The notes beneath the pieces are model-generated. The model saw only the letters and a program-made list of their open reading frames with translations. It was not told the DNA's origin and ran no database searches. A program made the translations under genes and the position numbers. Of a stretch of 64,000 bases of DNA, positions 23,271 through 35,985 are shown piece after piece. How positions within the stretch are numbered: the stretch's first letter is position 1; each line of letters opens with the position of its first letter. The stretch comes from Owenia fusiformis. Its lineage: Eukaryota; Annelida; Polychaeta; Sabellida; Oweniidae. The DNA lies in the NCBI GenBank assembly GCA_903813345.2, contig CAIIXF020000004.1, forward strand, positions 15,385,196 to 15,449,195, written 5' to 3'.

Positions 23271-23941
23271 ATTATAAATGGGATAAAGGGAGATTAAAAT
23301 CATATTTAATAGATTCTACGCCATTTGTCCTCAATATTGTACCATAATCTAAAATTCTCGTCCATACTCTCTTCAAAAAAGTGGTTTAAACCTGGAACAA
23401 CATTCAGTGGATATTGGTATCCTGATTGCAAATGTTGGTAATATTTTCGAATAAAAAGTTGAGCAAATGGATTAAGTCAAAACCAAATAACACGACTAAT
23501 GAATATTGGTTAACTACGTATTTAAGTAAAGATTTTGTGATGGGTACTATGAATAGACAGACCTGTAAATAATATAATACCATTATTTATCTCTAAACTG
23601 CCGTTTTCAACGGTTCCAGTTGCATCTTTAACTCCTCTAATAAACTGCTTCAATTCGGCACCCCTACCAGACGAATAAGAAGATTTATAACATACCTATG
23701 ATGATGTATAGTGCAAAGTGTACACAAGACAGCGGGCCAATATAAGTTTTGAAAAGCCTGCGCCCGCTAACTTTCTGATTGGTTAAGGCGCTGACGTCAT
23801 AACCAATCAATCGAAGGTAAAACTGCGCGAGCAATTTTTCTAAACTCATTTCAATCAATTTCAAACCATTTGTTTGTCAATTCTATAAGAAAACGGTACT
23901 CTCTGACTAGTCTACATCATCATAGGTATGTTATAAATCGT

Positions 23942-24054
23942 TTATGTCACTATCGTGGCACATATGCCCTCGGTTCTCAGAGATCAATGTCCCTCCCAAG
24001 GTCGGGCCATATATCACTGAGACCTCGGGCATATATGCCACGATAGTGACATAA
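23942..24054. repeat. Hairpin inverted repeat, duplicate of 9911-10023
   Basis: The same arms (TTATGTCACTATCGTGGCAC and complement) and loop occur in the second spacer. Confidence 0.75.
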
Positions 24055-26961
24055 CCTCTAATTAGTGGTTGAATCGAATATTTCGGACTTCTATAATCAA
24101 AAGGGTGGCATTCTTTTGAAAAATTGGTTTTGAATGGTTATTTTAAGTCGGGCGAAGTTGAGACTTGAGAAACAATCGCGCGAATAAATTATCACTTTCT
24201 ATTGGTTGATTATGATCGCGCAACTGTAAAATTGTCGCGCGACTAATGAAATAGTCGCGCGATCATTCGCGCAGTTCTGGCGGCGATACCGCGTCATAGT
24301 TAAGATCTGCACTTTCAACCCAAAACCGTTTATATTAATTAAATCGACGATTCTGTAGTCTTCTGAACTATTTGTTCGCAAATATGTATATTTTCTAAAA
24401 CATATGATATATACAAATAACACAAAATCTGTGGTACTGAATGTATTGAAGGATCGTCTTCTCCTTACTCGATTCTGTGTTGGCCTATTACTTCGCCTAG
24501 GATGAGGTAGGTATCTTGGTTCAGAAATATTATGTTGAAGACAGGCCGTCCCAATGACATCACTGGCTGCCAGCCAGCCTAACTTTGTTGGGATAACTCG
24601 CTTATTAAATGGCCCCATACGATTCAATGGAAAACATGCAAATCTTCGGATCAATTATGGAAAAAACAACATTTCCGTTACCAAACCACAAATACCATGT
24701 TATAGCTCCATATGTCCCCCTTAGAACTCGAAACGTCTCCAGAAAAAGGGCCACCAGAACCAAAAGATCCGACCGCTTTTTCCGCCATCTATTCGAATTT
24801 TCAACACTTTTCAACAGATTTCAAATTTAAGACCACCGTGACACCGTCACAAAAAGTCAAATATTTGTAGTGAACCAAATTATTTTGTAATACTTTTTAT
24901 GAAATTTGTACATACGAGATAAACAAAATAAAATGTAAGGTCTGTACATTTTCATTGGTGATTGCACTGATAAAACTGGATGTCCGTCAACCATTGTCCC
25001 GCTTTTAAACATAGATGCTCTACCTTTTCAACAGCGACATTCTACCTTCTTCTACCTAAGAGATGGAGGCAGGTCAAAAAGGTCAAATTTCTTAAAGATA
25101 ATGCACCTCCATCACATCAAATTATGTATTAAGAGTTGGTCCATACATACACTTTTTCATTCATGTACTTGATGCTAATATAATTACAATAATTGGACTA
25201 TATTCTTGTTTTTAAAATGCCATCTATTCTTCCCACTCGGCGGAAGGATCAATAAGTTCTTTGTCCCCTAACATAATATCCCTGGTTAATATTCATAGCT
25301 GCTGTTGCTGTAGCAATTTAAAGAGCATCAAAATGCCTTGACTACTCCCCTTTTAATGTGTATTTTGAATGCTTAAAACCATTGGTTTTCAATAGAAGGG
25401 TAGGCAACTTCCCATATTTCATACATATGCTTCGTTTGGATTTGATTCAAAATGTAAAGGCTCGTGTCTTACAACTCGTTTGGTGGGATAATCAGACAAC
25501 CGTAAAATCAACAGGGGGCTGACAGTAACTATTACTTGGGATAACGAATACATCGAACTCAATGATATGCAAACTTGTAATGCTGACTCCTGATGTATGG
25601 TTTGCGGGAAAACGAGTTCAAAAAAGTTATTTGCATGTGCAGGTTGACCCAATAAAAACAGCTAGAACTCTCCAAACATGAAACGATTTCTTTAATACAA
25701 ATGTAATCGGACTCATATTCTTCTCATGGTCAATTAAAAATGTGCCAACTTTTGAAAGAAATTAGATGTCAACTGAAGGGTATACATCGTTTTTTCAAAC
25801 ACATTCTTTTGGCTTCTTGTTCAGCTGTATTTGGTGAGTATAGAGGTTAAGATCATTAATGGGTAAATCTCCCAGCAACCTTTAAGTCATCTCAAGGTAC
25901 GACCGACTGTACTATCTGAGTAATATTTCGGAACTACATTCAATGCAACCACACACAGTAGCTTACTTCTAGTCTACATCCAATAGGCTAAATTTCCTGA
26001 AAACTCAGTTTATTTATCATTATATCCCTCCTGTGGGGAAAAACGGGAAATTTCCAGCACACAATTATTAACTTTTAGGAAACTTCACTTCCCAAAATAA
26101 GCATTATAACAATTCAATTAAGTAGTAAGAGGTAGTAGAGTAGTAAGACTAGAGGATATACTGTAGTCTAAGCTTACTTCAAGGTGTTCTCATACCCCAA
26201 TTCTAAGAAACCTCCCTAGACAGGTATTAGCTGATCATTTCTTTATTCAAATGTTTAACACTTCTCCATTTTGCTCTTCCAACTTATGTTTAAATATTTG
26301 AGCATGGTATCACATGTTATTCAATGCTTTGACTGATCATTATGATGTTTTAATGATTTCTTTAGAATTCATCCAATGGAATTTCGTACAGCGTTTGAGG
26401 TGTTCTTGCTCAGAGACCAGAACTTTTAGTCATCTGATTTTTACTAGGTGTTTAAGCATTGCCTATTCTTCATTTTCCAATTATAGTATTGAATGTGACT
26501 TTGTTTTGTGTCTTCTTCGGAATTTCCCTTAGAATTTCTCATTAAATCTCAAGACATGATTTTGTCTCAAAGTCTATTTTCCGAAAATGGGACACATTCT
26601 AAGAATGTAAGACCATCAATGGTATCACAAATGATCAATTTTATGTAAGAAACTTGCTATCATATTATCATCCAGAGATTCTAGTTTGTGCACATACAAA
26701 GGGTTAATAGGATAGGTGTTTAAGAAAATTTTGAACTTTTACAGGGTTCTCTGGGTCGCCCCCGTATACTCAAAATCCAGTTGGAAATACTCCAAAGTGA
26801 TTAAGTGAACCTTTCAAACGTAAATGCTTTTTGGCACAAGATGGACTTAGGCAAACTACATCGATCAATTGCATTTGGGCATAAGTCATCTAACAGTTTA
26901 ACTGGCTAGTCAGAAAATTATCAGCAAGAAAACGCCTAGCACGATTGACAGACAATCCAGG

Positions 26962-27025
26962 ATGCAATACTTTACATGTACGCTCGCTCTGCTTACGCTT
27001 TTTGCCGTAGGGTCATTAGCTGAAG
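26962..27025 (+). CDS. ShK gene copy C, signal-peptide exon 1
   Basis: ATG at 26962 opens the leader MQYFTCTLALLTLFAVGSLA, with a GTAAGT donor at 27026. The upstream 240 bp match the region before copy B exon 1 (from 15358), so the promoter region was duplicated with the gene. Confidence 0.82.
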
Positions 27026-30000
27026 GTAAGTCTTCTTTATCTCTCGATTGACATGAAACATGCTATCTTGAAACCCTTTTCTTTGTTTTTTAGTCTTTTG
27101 GCAGAGGCTATTTAGCCGTTTGCATGGTGACATATTTGGAATCTAGATTCTTGTTGGTTTAGCTGAAATGGAAGGTTGATCAGTATTGAGCGAATTTTGT
27201 CAAAGTTTAAATGAGATTAGCTCCACTTGGTTTCATCCTGCTGTTAAAGTATTTCGGTTGATTTAATCACTGAATCCTGTTACCAAATGAATCTTGAGTC
27301 TTTTATACAGCATATGGAATACCATCTGTAGGTAAAATGACATTAAGGTGGTAAAGAGAAAAGAACAAACATACCTTTCCTCCGACATTTCCAATTTTGC
27401 GAATCTTGTCGACTCTTTGATCACACACTTGATAAAGTAGGCGATCACTGTACATACAGTGATAGTATAAGGTTCTTGTAAGTTATGTAACTATTTAATC
27501 ACCAATAATCCAACAGAAATAATTAAGTTTCTTTTGAAAAAAATTTCATCTGCACTGGCTTTATTTGTCAATTAAGCAAAATCAAGATAAGAATCAAATC
27601 AGCTCAAATAATCACTCAAAATTATGAACACTGCAAACAGCCAGTAAATCACCAAAGTTCAAACACTTTCGTTGCTTTTCCGGGCATACTGGCTCTCTTG
27701 CTATGCATACTGTGTCTTCAAAACGATTCTCCGTGGGCTTCAAACGGTCATTTTGGCTTACCCAACTGATCACTCCATTAATTCCACTGGCTGTGTTCAA
27801 TATTATCTCAAAACTATATATGAGATTAATGTTGATGACACGACTTTCCCAAATGGCGACCTCCAGATAAAAGTAAATAAATTAGAAATGGAAACAGTTT
27901 AGTGAATTTGAAACGAGTACAAAGTTACCTTATTCTTCGGCCACGGTGTATTGGCTAGAGATTCGAGTAAGTACAAAGTAATTATACCTGATTTTCGAAA
28001 TTACAAGCAAGAGCAATGTATCAGGTAAGGACAAATGATATAAATATAAATAAATGACGAGCTGGATCGTCACACCATGAATCTTTGTGCAAACGTTATC
28101 GATGTTTTAGCGATCATTATCTGACCTTTTTGACCTCATGAATACAGTCCTTTGACTTTTATTTTTCAGATGTCGAGCTTTTAAAGCGTCTCCTCACTGA
28201 GTTGGAAATAGAACTTGAAGAAAGAAACGAACCCAACAAATACGAAAGAAAGGCAATAGGTAAACATGGTTCGCTCCGCTTCCACTACATAACGGGGAAC
28301 GTTTAAATTAGTATTAGAATACCTGATATCTGTAACGTTATACCAATCGGCCAGAATTCAATCACAACGTCGTAGCAAACAAATTCCTTTTTTCTTGAGT
28401 CAATCAAAGAGTCGATATTCCAATAAGGTTAATTTTTTATGAAGGAATTTATTGTCTGGAGTCAACTATAATTTGTACAAATCATTTTGTTTGTTTGTTT
28501 TTCTTAAGGTAGAACTTCATTGTCTACCAAAATTTTCTACAATTCAGATTTTCTTGACTGAAAAACATTTAAGTGAAAGAACATCTGACATAGAACCCCA
28601 GTGTAGAACAAAACTTTAGAAAATAAGAGAGTTTGGCCGGTTGGTTATTTCTAAAAAATGTTTTAATTTAACGTTGCTTACGATAAGAAAATTACACAAT
28701 TCAGGTACCGAGCCCTGCAGAACACTACAACTTAGAGATGTTTGTCTAGATTCATTATTGTTAATGGTGACATATTGCACTTTTTGTTTACGGTTTCTTA
28801 AATAGCTTTCAAAGCAGGACTTAGCTATGCCTCTGATGCCATAAAATTCAAGTTGATGTATCAAAATGTCATGATTGATTTTTCTACCTGAACTGTTTGA
28901 CACAAGACAATATGACTAAAACAATATGACTATTCTCGGTTAAATTTTATCAAACACAATAAGCAATGTTAAGAACAACACCGGGGCTCTCAAACAAATT
29001 ACAAGTTGATTATTTTATTACAGAAAACTGTGTGAATGCGATTAAAGATTGGGATGATAAAGGGCTCAAGTCGCTCTGTGCAGAATATGTCGGTAAAGGC
29101 TATTGTGAAACGACAGAAGCAGTGCCGAAAAATTGTGCAACTAGTTGCAAACAATGTGCTCATGCTAAGCCGGCTGGTGAGTAGTTTGATAATATTTACA
29201 TTTAAATAATTTAACTCGATTGTGGCACTTTTTAACTCATCAGAGTTTACAAGACAGTATTGTGGAATCCAATTTTAATCCTCCTTGGTTTTGATATGCG
29301 TTTGAAAAATATATTGTGCAATTTTGGATGAGCGGTTGTCATATACTCTTCCTTGAAAATGGTTGCATTTTTGTAAAAATTGGGCAATCGTTGTTAAAAG
29401 TCTGAAAGAGATGTAGATGGGTGGATTATAGAATGATACATTGACTTCAGAGTTGAGTTCCAAAATGGAGGGGGTAGAGTTGATCGAAAGCAAGTTTTAT
29501 AAATGTAGAAATGTAGAATATACCCAAAACAAATTATTTTCACATTTGATCAGTAAACGTGAAGATCGTAATTTTTGTATTACAGCGGACAAAATATTTA
29601 AGCATTATTTGTTTTTAAATAAAAATACCAAATACATCCAGATCTCATTAATACCGTCAGAGTTATGCTGAAAACATGTGTAGATATTTCCATGTCACTT
29701 TATCGTACAATTAAAATGTTAAGAAAGAAATGGTACATCTTAGCGTATCATTCTCTGACGCTGTTTTCAATAGCATTTACCCCTAGCGTTATTGGACTAA
29801 ATACAAGAGTGTAGGTTACCCACCCAATAACATATCCATTGCATGGAGTAACGATACAAATGAGATAAAACAATTGTGAGTTACTTGGTGTTTTTGTGAA
29901 AAATAGCATGCTCCGCCACAGCGGACAAATTTTTCGATACCTCCCTGTGATCATATCTTTCTTTGGCTATTTTTGGCCAATCCACATAAAAATATGGAAA

Positions 30001-31389
30001 ATACTAAAATGCAAAATTGCAGATAGTTTCAATCTTAACCTGTCATGATTATATAATTGATGCAAATCATTTTTCTTAAGGTAGAACTTCAGTGTCGATC
30101 CACATTTATACACCTCAGATTTTCTTCTGAAAAGATTTAAGTGTAAGATCTACTGATAGTAGAACAAAATATTAGAAAATAAGAAAGATGGACCGTTCGC
30201 TTATTTCGAAAAAATGTTTAAATTTAACGTTGCTTCCAATGAGAAAATTACACAAGTAGGATTTTCGTCAAAAATATTGAATATTATGAATCAATGGAAA
30301 ATATTGTTATTCCATTGTATACATTAGGGATTTGCGAATTGACTGCGCAATGGACACTGAAGTTGTACCTTCTGTTTGACACAACTATTCTTGTATATAC
30401 GTCCAATTTTATCAAACACAGCAATGTTTAGAACCACATCGGAGGTCTTAAACAAATTAAAAGTTGTTTATCTTATTACAGAAAACTGTCTAAATGCGAT
30501 TGAAGGCGGGGGTGATAAATGGCACAATTTGCGCTGTGAAATATTTGTCAATAGCGCCTCTTGTAAAACGGGGGTAGTGAGGACAAATTGTGCAGCAAGT
30601 TGCGCATGTGGTACTGTTAGGCCGGCTGGTGAGTAGTTTGATAATATTTTACATTTAAATAATTAAACTCAACTGTGGCACTTTTTAGCTCATCAAAGTT
30701 TACAAGACACAGTATTGTGGGATCCAATTTTAATCCTCCTTGGTTTTGATATGCGTTTGAAAAATGTTTTGTGCAATTTTGGATGAGCGGTTGTCATGTA
30801 CTTCCTTAAAAATGTCTCAAAATCTTCATTCCATTTTTTTTTATCAAGTTATTGTTCTTTACTATATCTATAATGATAATATTGCACAAACGAAAATGAA
30901 TAAAAAGAAAATTTCATTAAGAAGGTTGCATTTTTGTAAAAAATGGGTCAACATTTAAATTCTGAAGGATATACGAGATATAGATGGGGGGGGGATTATA
31001 GACTGATACTCTGAATTCAGAGTTGAGTTCTAAATTGGAGGGGATAGAGTTGATTGAAAGCAAGTTTTATAAATGTAAAAATGTAGAATATACCCCCCAA
31101 AAAAATTATTTTCGCATTTGATCAGTAAATGTAAATATCGTAATTTAATTGATTGTATCTTATTTCTCATTTATAACTACACCGAACAAAATATCTACAA
31201 TTTAAGTAAATTGTTTAAATTTCAATGAAATAGTTATAATTCTAGTAGTGCAATTGTATAGTGTATGTACATTTTATTTCAGAACCGTGTATGGACATGT
31301 CGTCGGATTGTGATTTCGCGACCAAGGATGATTGTGAAAATAACGCCATTGTGAAACGAGGATGCAAGAAAACATGCAACCTTTGTTGA
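26962..31389 (+). CDS. ShK gene copy C, complete (5 exons)
   Basis: Exons 26962-27025, 28170-28259, 29024-29176, 30482-30628 and 31283-31389 join with phase-1 junctions throughout to 561 nt, or 186 residues. The order is signal peptide, charged helical segment, two related six-cysteine modules each followed by a short PAG linker, and a terminal ShK domain. It is predicted to be secreted and disulfide-rich. Multi-ShK secreted proteins occur in several animal phyla; nothing in the sequence fixes whether this is venom, mucus, immune or matrix protein. It is the only copy in the window with every exon and splice site intact. Confidence 0.75.
28170..28259 (+). CDS. ShK gene copy C, charged/helical exon 2
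   Basis: The acceptor TTTTTCAG ends at 28169 and the donor GTAAAC is at 28260. The 90-nt phase 1-1 exon is almost identical to that of copy B, with the tail reading KAI rather than KAR. Confidence 0.75.
28705..28903 (-). pseudogene. LINE RT fragment, copy C
   Basis: It carries the same truncated RT piece and the same deletion breakpoint as 17341-17539, with extra substitutions (for example KSWFE to KSCFE). Confidence 0.75.
29024..29176 (+). CDS. ShK gene copy C, ShK-like domain exon 1
   Basis: The acceptor TATTACAG ends at 29023 and the donor GTGAGT is at 29177. The exon is 153 nt, phase 1-1. It has six cysteines ending CATSCKQC followed by AHAKPAG. It differs from the copy A exon at many amino-acid positions while keeping all cysteines. 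Confidence 0.78.
30482..30628 (+). CDS. ShK gene copy C, ShK-like domain exon 2
   Basis: The acceptor TTACAG ends at 30481 and the donor GTGAGT is at 30629. The 147-nt phase 1-1 exon encodes a six-cysteine module ending CAASCAC then GTVRPAG. It demonstrates the ancestral 3' end that is deleted in copy A. Confidence 0.78.
31283..31389 (+). CDS. ShK gene copy C, terminal ShK domain exon
   Basis: The acceptor TTTATTTCAG ends at 31282 and TGA is at 31387-31389. Cysteine spacing is C-x6-C-x7-C-x9-C-x3-C-x2-C. The first half (PCMDMSSDCDFATKDDC) is unlike A or B, while VKRGCKKTCNLC is shared. Confidence 0.78.
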
Positions 31390-31538
31390 ATATGTACAAA
31401 ATGTACTGACTGAATGAACGAATATACTCTGGACAATTGAACACCCAAAGATTATACTCTTTCGTCTTTCCCCGTTTACAAAAATGTAAAAGAGCCTTAA
31501 AAATGAAGTTTATTTGTAATTATAAAATTCTGCAGGAA

Positions 31539-31544
31539 AATAAA
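31539..31544 (+). promoter_or_regulatory. Poly(A) signal AATAAA, ShK gene copy C
   Basis: AATAAA lies 150 nt downstream of the stop, in the same context as in copy A. Confidence 0.6.
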
Positions 31545-31837
31545 TACATCTGAGATACATGAATTTAATTGATTTCATTCGTCATGTTCGTATCTGGTGT
31601 CCATGCTTGGATCTATGCAAGGCAGCCGACAATTTGTTTATCTTTCACGCACATGACCTACTAACGATTGTTATTTGTAACAGAGACATATTGTTTGTAA
31701 ACACATGTTGAAAAAGCATCATATCTTTCTTTGGATATTCTGGCCAATCCACATAAAAAATATCAAAAATGACCTTTCATAATTCAAAATTTAGAAACAT
31801 TTTAACGATCATTCTTAGAAGGTATCGGTTAAAAACT

Positions 31838-33452
31838 TTTCTGCAATTTTCAGCATGAAATAAAATGATGTCAGCCATTTTGAAAATCCTTAGAATGATT
31901 GTGACAGTTGTGTTTTATATATCTGAGTATATTTTCTTTATTCATATGATCTTTTCATAAACTAATATGTATGCTTGCACTGGAGCATGACCTCTTGAGA
32001 AGCATATATCTTTACCATGGCTCTAAGCAACATAATAATATGCAATTCCTTTCATTACATTCATATGAGATGATTGTTGTACAATCATTTTATCTTCATG
32101 TGACAGGCCTCATTTTTTTCAATGAAATTTTTTTTATATTATCACAGTTCACTGGCTGATCATACCAATGTTCATATTTAGAAATCCAGCTCAAAATTAT
32201 GCAGGAGAAATATACCATAAGTCACAATCAGTAGGCAAGAAAATAACATTCGCTAATAAAATGCCCAAAGCAAAGGGAACTGTATGAGTGAACTGCAGTA
32301 CCCAGTACCCCCTGTATAGAGACAGAGGGTTACATCTAAATCGTAGTGGACTCTCATGAGATCAAGCCAACCAATCTAAACGATACACAGACCATCTTCA
32401 AGTAGATGGGGAATATACCATCATTGTTAAAAATGAAACATATGGCCTAATTTGTGTAAAAGCCCAGTAATTGGTTTGTGTTCTCTAAATCTCATTATGG
32501 GTGGAGTACAACCCAGACCCAGATGTATGTAATAGTATTGATGCAATCACTGGATGGTGTTCTACATGCCAAGTTGGGAGTAGGGTTGTCGGCAAAAGGG
32601 GTATAAAAGCAAAAAGAAATGCACAAAGTTTGACATTAAAAAAATCAAAAAATATGTCTGACATTTTAAAATCAAAAGATATGTCTGAAATGTTGTCATC
32701 TGAAGAAGATGATGAAACCTCATAGAATCTCTTATTATAATGAACAAACACACGAATGTGCTCATCAACAGTTATGTAAAGTCCAGAGTAACTTTTTAGA
32801 AATTGTTATATTTTATGTGTTTTCAAATGTTGCTCTTTGTGCTTCCTCACTGTAATATGAAGTAATAAATTCAGTATTTTACTGCCACTTTAAAACAAAC
32901 TGTATATGAAAAATTAATTGATCTCAAGGAAGCAGATCAATATATAATTGATTGATATGCATTTTGAATTGTTAATTACATCATGTGTTTTTAATGTTGC
33001 CCCTTGTTCTTTCTCATTGTGATTTTAATTAAAAAACTCAATATTTCTGGCATAGTTTAGCAAACGTTTTTGTACACACTTGATCTCAATGAAGTATAAA
33101 GATGATCACTATTCAATATTTTGTTTGCCTTTTTGACTTGTTATATTTTATATGTTTTCGAATGTTGCCCATTATGCTTTGTCACTATTATGTAAGATAA
33201 TACCAAGAAGATCAATTAAAAAGTCTTAAATGACTGAAAATAATGATAATTTTGATAAAAAATAGAAACAGTGACAATAATAATGTGAAAACAGTGATTT
33301 TCCTTGAAAAAGTCATTTTATACACGTTAGTAGAATGACCTATATTTTGAAATTTAAAGGCCAGAATGATCTTATTTTTGGATCTGGTACACTTTTTTCT
33401 AAATATCTTGGGGGCTAATATAGGGTCTTAAAGACACTCGTCCTTTGATATT
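31838..33452. mobile_element. Inverted, truncated copy of the degraded transposon
   Basis: This aligns in reverse complement with 12797-14815, for example ACACTCGTCCTTTG at its right end against CAAAGGACGAGTGT at 12791. On the plus strand a frame at 32501-32725 encodes ITGWCSTCQVGSRVVGKRG and an acidic tail (SEEDDETS) before a stop. The GW-C-x2-C-x-VG-x-RVVG pattern resembles the SWIM-like C-terminus of some transposase-related proteins, but this is a weak match. The whole is a decayed element. Confidence 0.55.
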
Positions 33453-33880
33453 CATCAAAACTATCGCTTTTAACGCTAAAAAAGTTTGGGTGGTCTGGAG
33501 CAACTCTTACAAAGAAAAGGGCCCAAGTGAAATTAGGTCTGGAGTCTGGATTCAGTGTTACGAAGAAAAGGGTAGCCTACTAGTGAAATTAGCATTAGCT
33601 GATAATATCAGCTAAAATCGATTTCGATATTTATCAAAGCTATCGCTTTTATCACTAAAGTCTTGGGTCAATGTTAAGAAGAAAAGGACACAAGTTGAAT
33701 AAGAATTAGCTGATAATATTAGCTAAATATGATAATTATCAAAACTATCGCTAAAAGAATTTGGGGTCTGGGGTCAATGTTACGAAGAAAAGGGCACAAG
33801 TTAAATTAGCATTAGCTGATAACATCAGCTAAAATTGATATTTATCATCGCTAATTGATAAAAACTATTTATAAATGATA
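33453..33880. repeat. Degenerate tandem repeat, about 120-bp units x about 3.5
   Basis: The words AAACTATCGCTTTTA, GTTACGAAGAAAAGGG and ATTAGCATTAGCTGATAATATCAGCTAAA recur in the same order, with roughly 110-130 bp spacing. Confidence 0.65.
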
Positions 33881-35065
33881 CTCATCAAATTGATCGCTAG
33901 TTAATAAAAGGGAATTACGTGTTAGTTGGGCAAAGAATATGGCATATTTATTTGCGGTGTATGACAGATTCACCTGTGGTATATGGCATACAAACTAACC
34001 AATGAGAACGCGATAAGGTAGTACGCAATTGCCAATTACATCGATTTAACGAACGAGCTAAAGTCTATAAATTATTATCATGATTCCTGAATCAACAGAT
34101 CAGTACATTGAATATATCAACTGATACAATTGAATAACAAACACCAGTGATGTGTGTATTGTTTGATGTTGTTTTATGCAATGTTACACGCAAAAACGTC
34201 AAGGGAAACATTATTACGCACAAGTGAACGAAACTACGTTCGTGAAGCTAAGGGATTGACTTTTATATCCAAATCAACAGTTGACAAAAACCAGATAAAA
34301 CCTTTAAAAAATAACGAGTATTTATATATTATTTTATCGTATGATCTGTAACATGAAACCCTCTGATTGGTCAGTTATTGTACTGTACAAATCTGTATTG
34401 CTACTGAAATTGTCCCCACCGATCATCTCCTTGGCAATACAGAAAATATTAGTACTGAGGGGACAATCTCAGAAGCAATACAGAGAATACAGAATATTTC
34501 TCAGGAATTATACCCTAAGTAAAATGTATTGGTCTAAGATCACACGTTAAAAACGTTATTGACTTCGTCTCGTTCCAATACAGAATTTCTCGAGCAGAAT
34601 ACAAGGGCCGATCAAAAAGTTTCTTACCGTTGCCTCTAGATTTTATAATAAGAGGTGTTGGATGCTTAAACTTTCACATGAGACAGGGTAGTAAGTTTGA
34701 CTGAGACTGTCAGAGTTTCATTTAAATTGGTTCATTGGTAGTGGCACAGAGTCAATACATATTTTCAATGTTTGAATAAGGTGGTGCAGTGTTTTTTATA
34801 AAAAAAATTGTGCTAAGCTGCAGTTTTTGGAAATTACTTACACAAAGTAGTGTCATCTGTCAACAGGCTGTAGTTTAATCATGTTTAATTAGTTTTTCTG
34901 CGTATATCCTGTATTGCACTTCAAATCATTCAATAACTTTTAGTATTGGCAATCACGATTTACACATTTCTGATACTTTCAGAAAGTATCATTCAGCAAT
35001 TAAACGTATTAAACATTCTTAATCAATCCAGGATTCATATGCTATTCTAGTACTCGAAGCGCTAA
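33881..35065. other. No gene recognised
   Basis: This AT-rich sequence has only short open frames (for example 34154-34351) without domain signatures. No tandem or inverted structure was noticed. Confidence 0.5.
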
Positions 35066-35948
35066 CAATATTCACTGGGGGGTATCGTGATGCAACAACA
35101 CCGTGTTGTTGCATCAAGATGGCCAGACTTCCGGTGATAGATTCTCGTACGATATTTTGTTTTCCCAATTTAAACCCATTTCTAGGACGAGTTGCTCAAT
35201 AATCATACACGTGCAGTTAGCTCATGATCTATATTTTAAAAAACTCTCATTAGTATGCATGTAGCATCATCAAGAAATGAGAAATTCACGGTTTTAATTC
35301 CTCACTATTGATGCAACAACACCACTCTGTTTATTATCGATGATGCAACAACACCAATGTGCTGATGCAAAAACGCCAATACAGTATAATGTATCATTGA
35401 ATATCAGGAGAAACTGTTTTATGTTCTGTTTATAGGTGTTGGTCGGGACATGAATAAAACGCGTGAGTGCGTGTTTCATGAATGAAACGTATTTTGTTTG
35501 GTTCCTTAATGTATTTGTCTTTATCAAAGTTAAAAGGATATACAAGGTAAACTAAATACATAGGCTAAGTATTGAATCCCCAGGAGCCAACCTCATTGAT
35601 ATTGTATCTGAAAAATAAAGATTATTCATTTTCTAAATTAAATCCCCTTGATTTACCGTATCGTATGGAAGTTGTTTACAAAGAACTAATATAACTAGAC
35701 TTTGGAAATTGAACAAGTTCAATTTCAGACTCCAGATCTGAACTTTTTTAAGCAAACAAGTTCAATTTCAGACTCCAGATCTGGACTTTTTTAAGCCGAG
35801 TCATCCAGAATAAGATGGATGGATGGATGGATGGATGAAATAGGAAGGAGGGATAGGACAGAATAGGATGGAACGATAGGAGAGAATAGAGAAGAAAGAT
35901 AGGATAGAATAGCAAGGAAGGATAAGATAGGAAGGAAAGGATAGGAAG

Positions 35949-35985
<37 letters not shown>

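Larger units (their letters stand above)
20381..26699. repeat. Duplicated intergenic spacer, second copy
   Basis: This is the counterpart of 7760-12796, near identical except for the 1420-bp block 21851-23270 found only here and scattered short indels. No gene with a recognisable domain is seen. Confidence 0.75.
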
